This document shows, in pieces, positions 1-5,636 of a DNA stretch of 6,744 nucleotides. The stretch is taken from NCBI GenBank assembly GCA_964398805.1, contig CAYNNI010000056.1:1-6744 (forward strand), given 5' to 3'. A program made the position numbers and the translations under genes. The number at the start of each line of letters is the position of its first letter. Position 1 is the stretch's first letter. The notes beneath the pieces were generated by a model that searched no databases, had not been told where the DNA came from, and saw only the letters and a program-made list of their open reading frames with translations. Origin of the DNA: CAISDH01 sp964398805 (GTDB lineage Archaea > Micrarchaeota > Micrarchaeia > Micrarchaeales > Micrarchaeaceae).

Positions 1-34
1 TTCATAGGTTCCACTATCCATGGTATCTTGTCTT

Positions 35-52
35 TGCGGCCCAACGGCCGCA
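35..52. repeat. Perfect GC-rich hairpin, 7-bp stem
   Basis: TGCGGCC (35-41) is followed by the loop CAAC (42-45) and GGCCGCA (46-52), a perfect 7-bp stem. It could be a bacterial-style terminator stem or a subterminal transposon palindrome. No clear T-run follows on either strand, so terminator function is not supported directly. Confidence 0.5.
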
Positions 53-83
53 TTGTCATTTATCTGGAAGGAAAAGTTTTAGT

Positions 84-126
84 GCCTGTTTCATCCTCAT
101 GCCTAAAGGCAAGGGATTTCACAGGC
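84..126. repeat. 43-base imperfect hairpin resembling an IS200/IS605 end
   Basis: On the plus strand the arms pair as GCCTGT/ACAGGC (84-89 with 121-126), a 3x3 internal loop, ATCC/GGAT (93-96 with 114-117), a bulged T at 97, C98/G113, an A/A mismatch, and TGCC/GGCA (100-103 with 108-111) around a TAAA loop. Read on the minus strand, the core GCCTTTAGGCATGAGGATG resembles the conserved tail at the right end of IS200/IS605 elements and the 3' scaffold of TnpB guide RNAs (from memory). Imperfect hairpins with a bulge are what Y1 transposases recognise at element ends. No tnpA or tnpB lies beside it here, so this may be a solo end, a remnant of an element, or an unrelated structured 3' untranslated region. 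Confidence 0.4.
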
Positions 127-190
127 CTGTGGTGATTAAAATTTGTCAGGTTCCTATTATACTGGTAATGGGCAAAATCGGAATGAGCGG

Positions 191-343
191 TTAGCCTTTG
201 CTGCTCCTTTCTATAGAGTGCCTAGTTATCCTTAGGTTGCACGCGTTGTGTTCGCTGCACCAGGCATAGCACTGCGCTGCAATCTCCTTGCTCTTGTAAT
301 GAAGGCCGCACACTTTGCAAGCGAACAGCATTTCTGAAGTCAT
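191..343 (-). CDS. 50-residue Cys-rich mini-protein coupled to the copper ATPase
   Basis: Six metal-ligand-type residues are visible: Cys9 and Cys12 in a CxxCGL knuckle, then Cys25, Cys29, His32 and Cys35 in a CYAWCSEHNAC segment. This suggests a small zinc-ribbon-like or soft-metal-binding fold acting in the cytoplasm; there is no signal or membrane segment. From memory, similar very short proteins (CxxCGLxY...WCxxHxxCNLxI) occur beside heavy-metal ATPases in archaea and candidate-phyla bacteria, but I cannot name a family. The ATG shares an ATGA with the ATPase stop codon (340-343), so translation is almost certainly coupled. This makes it the last gene of the ATPase unit and a plausible metal carrier or accessory for the pump. 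Codon choice (AGG, ATA, AAG) matches its neighbours. That it is a real gene is well supported; its function is inferred. Confidence 0.8.
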   Translation of the reverse strand: MTSEMLFACKVCGLHYKSKEIAAQCYAWCSEHNACNLRITRHSIERSSKG

Positions 344-2412
344 CCTATCCTGGCCCTTGACAGGAGCAGCGAGTTCGCCACGACAGTGACAGAGCTGAAC
401 GCCATCGCGAATGCGGCGAGCAGGGGCAGGAAGTTGTACACGCTTATGGTGAATATTGGTATCAGGGCGCCCGCAGCGACAGGAATCAGTATCGTGTTGT
501 AGCCGAATGCCCAGAAGAGGTTCTGCTTTATCTTCGTCATGGTCTTTTTCCCGAGTTCGAGCGCTATAAAGGCATCGCGGACGTTGTTCCTGATGAGGAC
601 TATGCCGCCGGCCTGTATCGCCACCTCTGTGCCTGCGCCGATCGCGATGCCTAGATCGGCCTTGGTAAGCGCGGGCGCATCATTCACGCCGTCGCCCACC
701 ATCGCGACCACCTTGCCGGCTTTCTGCAGCGCGGCTATCTTGTCCATCTTGTCCCTGGGCTTCGCCTGGGCGATGACATTGCCTATGCCGAGCTGCCTTG
801 CGATTGCGCTGGCGACCCTTTCGTTGTCCCCGGTGAGCAGCCACACCTCCATTCCTGCGCGCTTGAAATCGTTTATCGCAGCCTTGCTGTCCTCCTTTAG
901 CACGTCTGCGAGCGCTATGAGCCCTGCGATCTTCTTGTCGACGCCTACGATGATCGTGGTCTTTCCCTGGCGTTCCAGAGCCTCTACCTGCTTCTCGACG
1001 CCGACTAGCTGCTCAGTGCCGAAAAGATCCCTGTTGCCAGCGGAAATCCGCCTGCCCCTTTTGTCGAATGCAATCACGCCGCTGCCCTGCCTGTATGCGA
1101 ATCTCCTTGGGAACTGAACCCTTATGCCCAGTTTCCTTGCCCTCTCGACTATCGTTCTTCCGAGTATGTGCTCCGAGTTAACCTCTGCGATCGAGGCGAG
1201 ACCGAGCACTTCCTTGCTGCGGTATCCTAAGAAGGGAACGACATCCGTGACCTCGGGCTTGCCCTTTGTGAGTGTTCCGGTCTTGTCCAGCACGATTGCA
1301 GTCACCTTGCTTGCCCTCTGGAGGCTTTCACCGCTCTTCACCAGTATGCCGTCCTTTGCCGCCCTTCCGGACGAGACAAGCAGCGCTGCGGGAGTTGCTA
1401 TCCCCAACGCGCACGGGCAGGCAATGATCAGCACGCTCACGAATATCAGTATTGCCACGTTCACACCTACCCCGCCGAATGCATACCACAGCAGGGACGA
1501 GCCTATGCCTACAAAAACCACAGCAGGGACGAAGTAGGAAGCTATCTTGTCCGCCAGCCTCTGTATCGGCACCTTGCTTGAAGCGGCGTCCTGGACTATT
1601 TTTATTATCTGGGCGAGCGCGGTGTCCTCGCCCACCTTGGCAGCCTTTATTCTGAGCGAGCCGGTCATGTTTATCGTCCCGCCGGTCACCTTGTCTCCCT
1701 TGCTCTTCGTCAGCGGGATGCTCTCGCCGGTAATCATGGACTCGTCAACGCTGCTCCTGCCCCCCACCACCACGGAATCGGTAGGTATCCTCTCTCCAGG
1801 CTTCACAAGCATGAGGTCGCCGGGCACTATCAGCTCTATCTGCGTGTCGATTATGCTGCTTCCCTTTATCACGTGCGCGGTCTTCGGCTGCAGGGCGATG
1901 AGCGCAGACACGGCGCTCGATGCCCTTGACTCTGCGAGCCTCTGCATGTACGTGCCAGTAAGTATGAGGGAGATTATTATTGTGGAGGTGTCGAAGTACA
2001 CTCCGCTGGCGGGAAACGCGGAGGGGATGAAGGTCACTACCGTGCTGTAAGCCCATGCCGCGGTAGTGCCTATGGCTATCAGCGTGTCCATGTTGCTGGA
2101 CCTGTTCCTGATGGCGTCCATTATCCCTGCGTAGAATCTTTGCCCTGCGTAGAACTGCACGACGCTGGCGAGGACGAACATCAGGTAGTTTCCGTAGGAT
2201 GCAGAGAAGGCGTACGTCAGCGCAGCCACTATCGCGGTAAGGGGCCACGAGACCAGGAGTGCGTACCTCAGCGCTTTCATCTCCTTCTCGGGCCTCTCGA
2301 ACTGGATCTGGCAGTTCGTGCTGCAGAAGTAGTACTTCTTGCCGTCCCTATGGCTGAACAGCCGGGTGCTCTTCTCGTCTACATACATTCCGCAGATTGG
2401 GTCGGTAGCCAT
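340..2412 (-). CDS. copA: Cu(I)-exporting P1B-1 ATPase with N-terminal YHS domain
   Basis: This 690-residue heavy-metal P-type ATPase would pump Cu(I) out across the cytoplasmic membrane. In order it has: a YHS/TRASH metal-binding domain (about 1-42; Cys7, Cys30, Cys34) in place of the usual HMA domain; two membrane-helix pairs (about 48-91 and 109-156); the actuator domain with TGE at 228-230; the CPC motif (Cys332, Cys334); the phosphorylated Asp376 in DKTGT; SEHILG with His415; TGDN (527-530); GDGVNDAP (573-580); and two last helices. N631-x6-Y638-N639-x4-P in helix 7 and Met670-x2-Ser673-Ser674 in helix 8, with CPC, are the established P1B-1 Cu(I)/Ag(I) signature. The Pro of the usual nucleotide-site HP pair is Ile416. 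An SD, AGGAGGT at 2421-2427, lies 8 bases before the ATG. The gene follows the HMBD mini-gene and overlaps a Cys-rich mini-gene by ATGA. Confidence 0.96.
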   Translation of the reverse strand: MATDPICGMYVDEKSTRLFSHRDGKKYYFCSTNCQIQFERPEKEMKALRYALLVSWPLTAIVAALTYAFSASYGNYLMFVLASVVQFYAGQRFYAGIMDAIRNRSSNMDTLIAIGTTAAWAYSTVVTFIPSAFPASGVYFDTSTIIISLILTGTYMQRLAESRASSAVSALIALQPKTAHVIKGSSIIDTQIELIVPGDLMLVKPGERIPTDSVVVGGRSSVDESMITGESIPLTKSKGDKVTGGTINMTGSLRIKAAKVGEDTALAQIIKIVQDAASSKVPIQRLADKIASYFVPAVVFVGIGSSLLWYAFGGVGVNVAILIFVSVLIIACPCALGIATPAALLVSSGRAAKDGILVKSGESLQRASKVTAIVLDKTGTLTKGKPEVTDVVPFLGYRSKEVLGLASIAEVNSEHILGRTIVERARKLGIRVQFPRRFAYRQGSGVIAFDKRGRRISAGNRDLFGTEQLVGVEKQVEALERQGKTTIIVGVDKKIAGLIALADVLKEDSKAAINDFKRAGMEVWLLTGDNERVASAIARQLGIGNVIAQAKPRDKMDKIAALQKAGKVVAMVGDGVNDAPALTKADLGIAIGAGTEVAIQAGGIVLIRNNVRDAFIALELGKKTMTKIKQNLFWAFGYNTILIPVAAGALIPIFTISVYNFLPLLAAFAMAFSSVTVVANSLLLSRARIG

Positions 2413-2420
2413 TGCAACGC

Positions 2421-2427
2421 ACCTCCT
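2421..2427 (-). promoter_or_regulatory. Strong Shine-Dalgarno site of the copper ATPase
   Basis: On the minus strand this reads AGGAGGT, a full match to the anti-SD core, 8 bases before the ATG at 2412. It begins directly after the TAG stop of the HMBD mini-gene, so a ribosome ending there can restart on the ATPase. Confidence 0.85.
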
Positions 2428-2538
2428 CTAGCCCTGGGGCTTTCCGCCCGCGGGCACTAGCCGCATGCCGCATTTGGGGCAGTTTCCTGGCCTGCGGAGA
2501 TGCACCTCAGGATGCATGGGGCAGGTATAAGTTTCCAT
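2428..2538 (-). CDS. Free-standing heavy-metal-binding domain (HMBD-like), 36 residues
   Basis: The whole protein is one short metal-binding module: YTCPMHPEV (Cys6, Met8, His9) followed by RPGNCPKCGM (Cys20, Cys23, Met25) and LVP. This is the hallmark pattern of the heavy-metal-binding domain usually fused to the N-terminus of CopB/CopA-type ATPases or to CusB-type adaptors. Here it is a separate gene ending 15 bases before the ATPase, whose SD follows immediately, and 16 bases after the DUF5676-like gene. The ATG at 2538 is the only start possible, because an in-frame TAA lies just upstream at 2560-2562. No clear SD precedes it. It probably binds Cu(I), or another soft metal, in the cytoplasm and may dock with the ATPase. 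The family match is strong from motif alone; the partner is inferred. Confidence 0.88.
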   Translation of the reverse strand: METYTCPMHPEVHLRRPGNCPKCGMRLVPAGGKPQG

Positions 2539-2554
2539 AAAACCAGTACGGGCG

Positions 2555-2785
2555 TCACTTTAGCTTAAGAGCCAGGTTGTAGATGATGCCTATCACCGCC
2601 CCGGCAATAGCGCCAAGCGCGGCGTCCAGCACCACAGACAGCAGGCCGTACACGCGGAATGCGCTTCCGTAGCCCATCATGCCATAGCCTACAAAGCCGT
2701 ATGGGACGACAAGCAGCCAGCAAAGCAAACCAAGGATGGCGCCCGTTATCGTGGCTGCTTTCACATTTATTTCAGAGAAAGCCAT
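2555..2785 (-). CDS. Small two-helix membrane protein, DUF5676-like
   Basis: This 76-residue protein has two membrane segments (about 10-30 and 46-72) joined by a Gly/Tyr/Met-rich loop, GFVGYGMMGYGSAF (30-43), and a short Lys-rich tail. The layout and the GYGSAF...YG pattern resemble DUF5676 family membrane proteins, which from memory are often found next to heavy-metal ATPases; their role is unknown. The Met-rich loop could bind Cu(I), but this is speculative. I chose the ATG at 2785 over one 27 bases upstream (2812) because GGTGAG lies just before it and a TATA-like box (2817-2824) sits 32-39 bases upstream, which would leave the earlier ATG outside the transcript. It is the first gene of the four-gene ATPase unit. 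Confidence 0.75.
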   Translation of the reverse strand: MAFSEINVKAATITGAILGLLCWLLVVPYGFVGYGMMGYGSAFRVYGLLSVVLDAALGAIAGAVIGIIYNLALKLK

Positions 2786-2807
2786 ATTCTCACCAAACAT
2801 ATAACTC

Positions 2808-2839
2808 TGCATGCATCTTTAAAGCACTTTTTAACGTGC
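2808..2839 (-). promoter_or_regulatory. Promoter of the ATPase unit, with nested palindromes
   Basis: On the minus strand the order is GCAC-8 bases-GTGC (2824-2839), the palindromic TATA-like CTTTAAAG (2817-2824), then the palindrome TGCATGCA (2808-2815). A start of transcription about 25 bases after the box would fall near 2793-2796, giving a leader of about 10 bases that contains the GGTGAG before the ATG at 2785. The dyads on either side of the box are in the right place for a repressor or activator. The operator reading is inference. Confidence 0.55.
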
Positions 2840-2866
2840 AATGATAGGATTTTTTGTGGTCTCAGC

Positions 2867-3034
2867 CTAGCAGCAGCCGCACCTGGCGCCCTTTTTGCCG
2901 CCTAGGTAGTTCTCCGGCGTCCTATCGAACTGCTTCTTGCACGAATCAGAGCAGAAAAGATACTCTTTGCCTTTTTGCATGCTCCTGAACTTGCTGCCTG
3001 GAGCCACCTCCATGTTGCACACTGGGTCTATCAT
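2867..3034 (-). CDS. YHS/TRASH-domain mini-protein with Cys-rich tail, 55 residues
   Basis: A single YHS domain fills residues 1-44: IDPVCNMEV (Cys6), then YLFCSDSCKKQF (Cys28, Cys32) and PENYL. Spacing matches the ATPase YHS domain. A further tail, ARCGCC (Cys52, Cys54, Cys55), adds a second likely soft-metal site. YHS/TRASH domains bind Cu(I) or related metals, so a cytoplasmic copper carrier or buffer is plausible. It starts 4 bases after the stop of the preceding YHS gene, with AAGGT about 10 bases upstream, and appears to be the last gene of the long operon: the next 80 bases hold the promoter of the ATPase unit. Domain assignment is secure; the metal and role are inferred. Confidence 0.88.
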   Translation of the reverse strand: MIDPVCNMEVAPGSKFRSMQKGKEYLFCSDSCKKQFDRTPENYLGGKKGARCGCC

Positions 3035-3038
3035 GCTA

Positions 3039-3224
3039 TCAAACCTTGATATACTCGTACGGGCTGCCTGTGAACGACGACTTGCAGTCGTTGCAGCAGA
3101 AGTAATACTTCTTGCGCCTGAAAATCGCGGTGAAGCGGGTCTTCTTGCTCACCAGCATGTCGCACACCACGCACTGCGCCTTCTCATTGCCCAGGGAGCG
3201 AACTAAACGGGATATGCCTTTCAT
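3039..3224 (-). CDS. YHS/TRASH-domain mini-protein, 61 residues
   Basis: A short basic N-terminal extension (1-14) precedes a YHS-type domain: CVVCDM (Cys18, Cys21), then KKYYFCCNDCKSSF (Cys43, Cys44, Cys47) and SPYEYI. Cys21, Cys43 and Cys47 line up with the three conserved Cys of the ATPase YHS domain; Cys18 and Cys44 are extra and could change metal geometry. No membrane segment is seen, so it should be cytoplasmic. It begins 2 bases after the stop of the DCNHG protein and ends 4 bases before the next YHS gene, so the three are very likely co-translated. Probable role: binding or transfer of Cu(I) or a similar metal. Confidence 0.85.
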   Translation of the reverse strand: MKGISRLVRSLGNEKAQCVVCDMLVSKKTRFTAIFRRKKYYFCCNDCKSSFTGSPYEYIKV

Positions 3225-3226
3225 GC

Positions 3227-4138
3227 CTAGACACCGCAGCTGCTGGAGCCGCTGCCGGATTGGGGCAGCATGTTGTTATTCTGCAGGTACTGCTCCATGT
3301 AAGCCATGGAAGAATAGCTTGAAATGTTCTTGCTCATGACCGTGCTCGCCGGGACGCTGTCCCACGCGACGTGCTGCGTGGAGCCCAGGTACACCGCGGC
3401 CTTGGAGTAATAGCTCGCGTAGTAGAACTCGTTGAACTTCTGCAGCGCCGAGAATATCTCCGCAGAGCTCCTCCCCTGCGAGGCCATGAGCTCTATGAGG
3501 CCCAACTGGGCAGCGCCGTGGTTGCAGTCTGGGAACGCGGCAGGGTTGTCACAGCACGGCCTGTAAGCGTTGTATGCCACCTGCTCTGCAAGGTTCTGCT
3601 GCGCGGCGCTGAGGCTCACCACGCTAAGGCCGTCGAGCTGGAGCCTGCCTAGCGGGCCGTAGCCGCCGGTGCTCGCAAGCCTGTACGGGTCGTTAATCAT
3701 GCTGACAGGGCCCTTGGAGAGTATGTCGTTCTTGTTGTTTATTCCGAGCGCCCACAGGACATAAAGCGTGAAAAGCGCATCCTGGGAGCCCAGAGTTACC
3801 TTGCTGGTGCTGCTGCCGTTCAGTATTTTGAGCTGCTCCTGCGTAAGGGGCTCGCCGGAGCTTGCGAGCAGGCCCGGAAGGGAAGAAATATTAAGGGCGC
3901 CCGCGCTTACCAGCTGCGCCGCGGCATCGCCCCATTGAGCATCCAGAATCACTGTGCCTGGTGCCTGTACGGATACGGAACCTCCGTGGCCGGAATTGGC
4001 ATCGCCCTGAAGGCCAAGAACGCCATCCACGCCGCCGAGATTAAAGTAGAGCGCCGCTACCGCGAGAACCGCCAGCGCAGCCGCAAGCGTGAATGCGCGC
4101 TTGAAGCCGGACTTCTTGCGATGCCCTTTACGCGCCAC
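3227..4138 (-). CDS. Membrane-anchored extracytoplasmic protein with Cys-Cys/DCNHG motif
   Basis: The product is about 303 residues. A basic start (RKGHRKK) is followed by one hydrophobic segment (about 16-34), so it is an N-terminally anchored protein facing outside. The distinctive part is RPCCDNPAAFPDCNHGAAQ (Cys195, Cys196, Cys205, His207), leading into a helical GLIELMASQG segment. Two adjacent Cys plus Cys and His suggest a metal or haem site; from memory it recalls PCYCGC-type and other uncharacterised proteins near metal genes. The C-terminus ends SSSCGV (Cys301). I prefer the GTG at 4138 because GGAG (4147-4150) lies 8 bases before it; a GTG at 4145-4147 overlaps that site. It overlaps the preceding gene's end by 11 bases. 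Function is unknown. Confidence 0.8.
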   Translation of the reverse strand: MARKGHRKKSGFKRAFTLAAALAVLAVAALYFNLGGVDGVLGLQGDANSGHGGSVSVQAPGTVILDAQWGDAAAQLVSAGALNISSLPGLLASSGEPLTQEQLKILNGSSTSKVTLGSQDALFTLYVLWALGINNKNDILSKGPVSMINDPYRLASTGGYGPLGRLQLDGLSVVSLSAAQQNLAEQVAYNAYRPCCDNPAAFPDCNHGAAQLGLIELMASQGRSSAEIFSALQKFNEFYYASYYSKAAVYLGSTQHVAWDSVPASTVMSKNISSYSSMAYMEQYLQNNNMLPQSGSGSSSCGV

Positions 4139-4529
4139 CGTTACCACTCCAAAGTGTCCTGGTCACCACGGCTCCGCCGTTAGCGTCCACCTGCATGTTG
4201 ACCACGTCGCCGTTCGAAAGGCACGGTACCATCATCATGTTGTGCTCGTAGTTGAAGTACACCGTGCCGGCACTTGTCAATATCGCCGACGTGCAGTTGG
4301 AAAGCCCATTTCGAGGATCGGTAGTGCAGCCCTTGTCGGTAAGCGCCTTTGCTCCGGTGAAACTCTGCCCGTTCAGGCTCTGCCCCAGCACCCTGCCGTG
4401 GAAAACGTCGTTGTTCGGTATGCCTATCACGGGAGCGCCGCCATTGCCGCCCTTGCCGAGTACGAAAATTGCCACAGCGATGGCAATGAGAACTGCAACG
4501 GAACCCAGCAGCGTCGTATTCTTCATCAT
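4128..4529 (-). CDS. Membrane-anchored extracytoplasmic Cys/Met/His protein, family unknown
   Basis: The protein has 133 residues. One N-terminal hydrophobic segment (about 6-24) anchors or exports it, and a Gly-rich linker (25-32) follows. The outer part has three Cys (68, 79, 103) and a striking YFNYEHNMMMVPC stretch (91-103) rich in possible Cu(I) ligands (His96, Met98-100, Cys103). I do not recognise the family. The later half, with alternating hydrophobic residues, looks beta-rich. Two ATGs in tandem (4529 and 4526) follow GGTGTGAT; the second has the better SD spacing (7 bases against 4), so the true start may be one codon in. It lies 10 bases after the helical-protein gene and overlaps the DCNHG gene, its likely partner outside the cell. 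An extracytoplasmic copper-binding role is speculative. Confidence 0.75.
   Translation of the reverse strand: MMKNTTLLGSVAVLIAIAVAIFVLGKGGNGGAPVIGIPNNDVFHGRVLGQSLNGQSFTGAKALTDKGCTTDPRNGLSNCTSAILTSAGTVYFNYEHNMMMVPCLSNGDVVNMQVDANGGAVVTRTLWSGNGGA
4147..4150 (-). promoter_or_regulatory. Shine-Dalgarno site deciding the start of the DCNHG protein
   Basis: The minus strand reads GGAGTGGTAACG and then GTG. GGAG at 4147-4150 is 8 bases before the GTG at 4138, while the alternative GTG at 4147 overlaps the GGAG itself and could not use it. Confidence 0.6.
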
Positions 4530-4539
4530 ATCACACCAA

Positions 4540-5055
4540 TCATAACTCCTTGCAACAGTCGAGGATATGCTTCACTATCTCGGACACCTTGCCGAACCCG
4601 GATTTGGGATCCGCGATCTTCTCTTTCATGCCAGCAGACACGCTCCCTGCGCTGAGCTTCAGGCTCCAGAAAAGTGAGAACAGGGAGAATGCGTCCTGGA
4701 ATGTGCCGTATGCCTTGTCCTTATCATCCATTGCAAGGTACTTGGAGCCCACTTCGGACAGGCGCATAGATGCCGAGAGGAGGTGTTTCGAGACGCACCA
4801 GAGCTCGCCTTCCTTGTTGCCGACAAGATCCTTCATTAACTTGACGCGCATCGCTTTAACTGCATTCAGCGTGTCGAGGTAGCCGTTATTCTCCGTCTTC
4901 ATTCCCGTAAAATACAAATGCTCCTCTATTGCTATGAGATTCATCACAGCTACACTAAGGTCCTCGCCTGCGGACAGGTCGAGCTCGTGCGCTCTCTTCA
5001 GCAGGCTTTGGTCAAGCGCCTGCTCGGCCGAATCTTGCTTTAGATCTGCCTTCAC
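4540..5055 (-). CDS. Soluble helical protein with WCVSKH motif, conserved-hypothetical type
   Basis: A 171-residue protein without signal or membrane segments, apparently all helical. Visible landmarks are AIEEHLYFTGMKT (about 42-54), GELWCVSKHLL (83-93; Cys87, His91), FSLFWSLK (126-133) and a C-terminal CC pair (Cys167, Cys168). The clustering of Glu44, Glu45, His46, Cys87 and His91 suggests a helical-bundle metal or cofactor site. From memory similar proteins occur in DPANN archaea and candidate-phyla bacteria, but I know no function. The start is GTG at 5055, set by AGGTGA (5060-5065) just upstream; a nearby ATG at 5059 is in another frame. It begins 8 bases after the CPLC membrane protein gene and ends 10 before the next gene. 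Confidence 0.78.
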   Translation of the reverse strand: MKADLKQDSAEQALDQSLLKRAHELDLSAGEDLSVAVMNLIAIEEHLYFTGMKTENNGYLDTLNAVKAMRVKLMKDLVGNKEGELWCVSKHLLSASMRLSEVGSKYLAMDDKDKAYGTFQDAFSLFSLFWSLKLSAGSVSAGMKEKIADPKSGFGKVSEIVKHILDCCKEL

Positions 5056-5063
5056 TCATTCAC

Positions 5064-5621
5064 CTATATTGCGTGGATAACCGAGAGATACCAGAACAGA
5101 ACGGAGAACACCATCAGCAAGGAAAGGGTAAGAATCGTCGCCTGGTAGGGCACGTGAACTCCGCGCCTCTTTGCGGCGTTGCTCGCGGGCACGCCGGCAT
5201 AAGTCAGTATTGAGCCGACAACCAGGCCGAGCAGGACCTTGTTTACGCCTAGGACGCTGTCGGGCATGTTAGGCATTCCTCTGAAGAAGCCCGCATAGTA
5301 GAAGGGCAGCACCATGGCAAGCGCAACGATCACAGCAATCGCAAAGCTTTGCGCAGGCACGTACTGCTTCTTGATCCGGTTGTTGGAAACACGCATCGCC
5401 CATATTGCGGAGGAAATCGCTAGCGCACCTAGCCACACTCCGACCACTGTGTCGTCAACGCCGTAGTATCTCGCTATGCTCAGGCCGATTGCTGCGCCTG
5501 CCACGCAGAGGGGGCACATCGCGGATGCAAACCTTGCAGACAAAGACACGAAAAGGGTAGCGCCAATCAGCGCCAGCCGGAACGTGCGACCTAGGGATTT
5601 CAAGCCATCATCGTGTTGCAT
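5064..5621 (-). CDS. Multi-spanning membrane protein with CPLC motif
   Basis: The 185-residue protein has about five hydrophobic segments (roughly 14-33, 37-52/58-76, 92-110, 123-143 and 160-181). MCPLC (Cys36, Cys39) sits at the end of the first segment, followed by VAGAAIGLSIARYYGVDDT. A CxxC at a membrane face suggests thiol redox or metal transfer, loosely like DsbD, DsbB or VKOR membrane oxidoreductases, though the sequence is not clearly one of them. From memory, proteins with MCPxCT...GLxRxxGIDDT occur in candidate-phyla bacteria; none is characterised to my knowledge. The ATG at 5621 is the only reasonable start: an in-frame TGA lies just upstream. No SD is seen, so translation may depend on the preceding gene, whose frameshift-corrected reading would overlap it. 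Confidence 0.8.
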   Translation of the reverse strand: MQHDDGLKSLGRTFRLALIGATLFVSLSARFASAMCPLCVAGAAIGLSIARYYGVDDTVVGVWLGALAISSAIWAMRVSNNRIKKQYVPAQSFAIAVIVALAMVLPFYYAGFFRGMPNMPDSVLGVNKVLLGLVVGSILTYAGVPASNAAKRRGVHVPYQATILTLSLLMVFSVLFWYLSVIHAI

Positions 5622-5636
5622 TTGCGAAGGCGTCCA

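Larger units (their letters stand above)
1..190. other. Left-edge non-coding stretch, probable mobile-element debris
   Basis: I see no convincing gene in these 190 bases on either strand. The stretch is visibly richer in A/T than the metal genes to its right. It contains a perfect GC-rich hairpin (35-52), a 43-base imperfect hairpin (84-126) and a 12-base perfect palindrome, CACAGGCCTGTG (120-131), which overlaps the right arm of the imperfect hairpin. A minus-strand frame is open from about position 84 off the left edge, but it begins after a stop without a good start and has no recognisable motif. The region lies just downstream of the last gene of the ATPase unit, so it may also hold that unit's 3' end. 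Confidence 0.5.

Noticed and set aside
1..84. A minus-strand frame running off the left edge (ending ...DTMDSGTYE)
   Set aside because: It begins after a stop without a supported start, contains the GC-rich hairpin and has no recognisable motif, so too little is visible to call a gene.
152..158. TATAAT-like sequence on the minus strand as a bacterial -10 box
   Set aside because: No -35 partner or gene follows at a suitable distance, and other promoters here are of archaeal type.
539..2050. Several long open frames on the plus strand across the ATPase gene
   Set aside because: They are antisense to an ATPase with every catalytic motif, have Ser/Pro/Leu-rich low-quality translations and no recognisable domain.
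2851..2856. T-run on the plus strand as a terminator between the two units
   Set aside because: The T-run is on the strand opposite to transcription; on the transcribed strand it is an A-run, so it cannot end the minus-strand operon.
3935..4655. Overlapping plus-strand open frames opposite the anchored-protein genes
   Set aside because: They lie antisense to three tightly spaced minus-strand genes with good start signals, and their translations have no motif or sensible composition.
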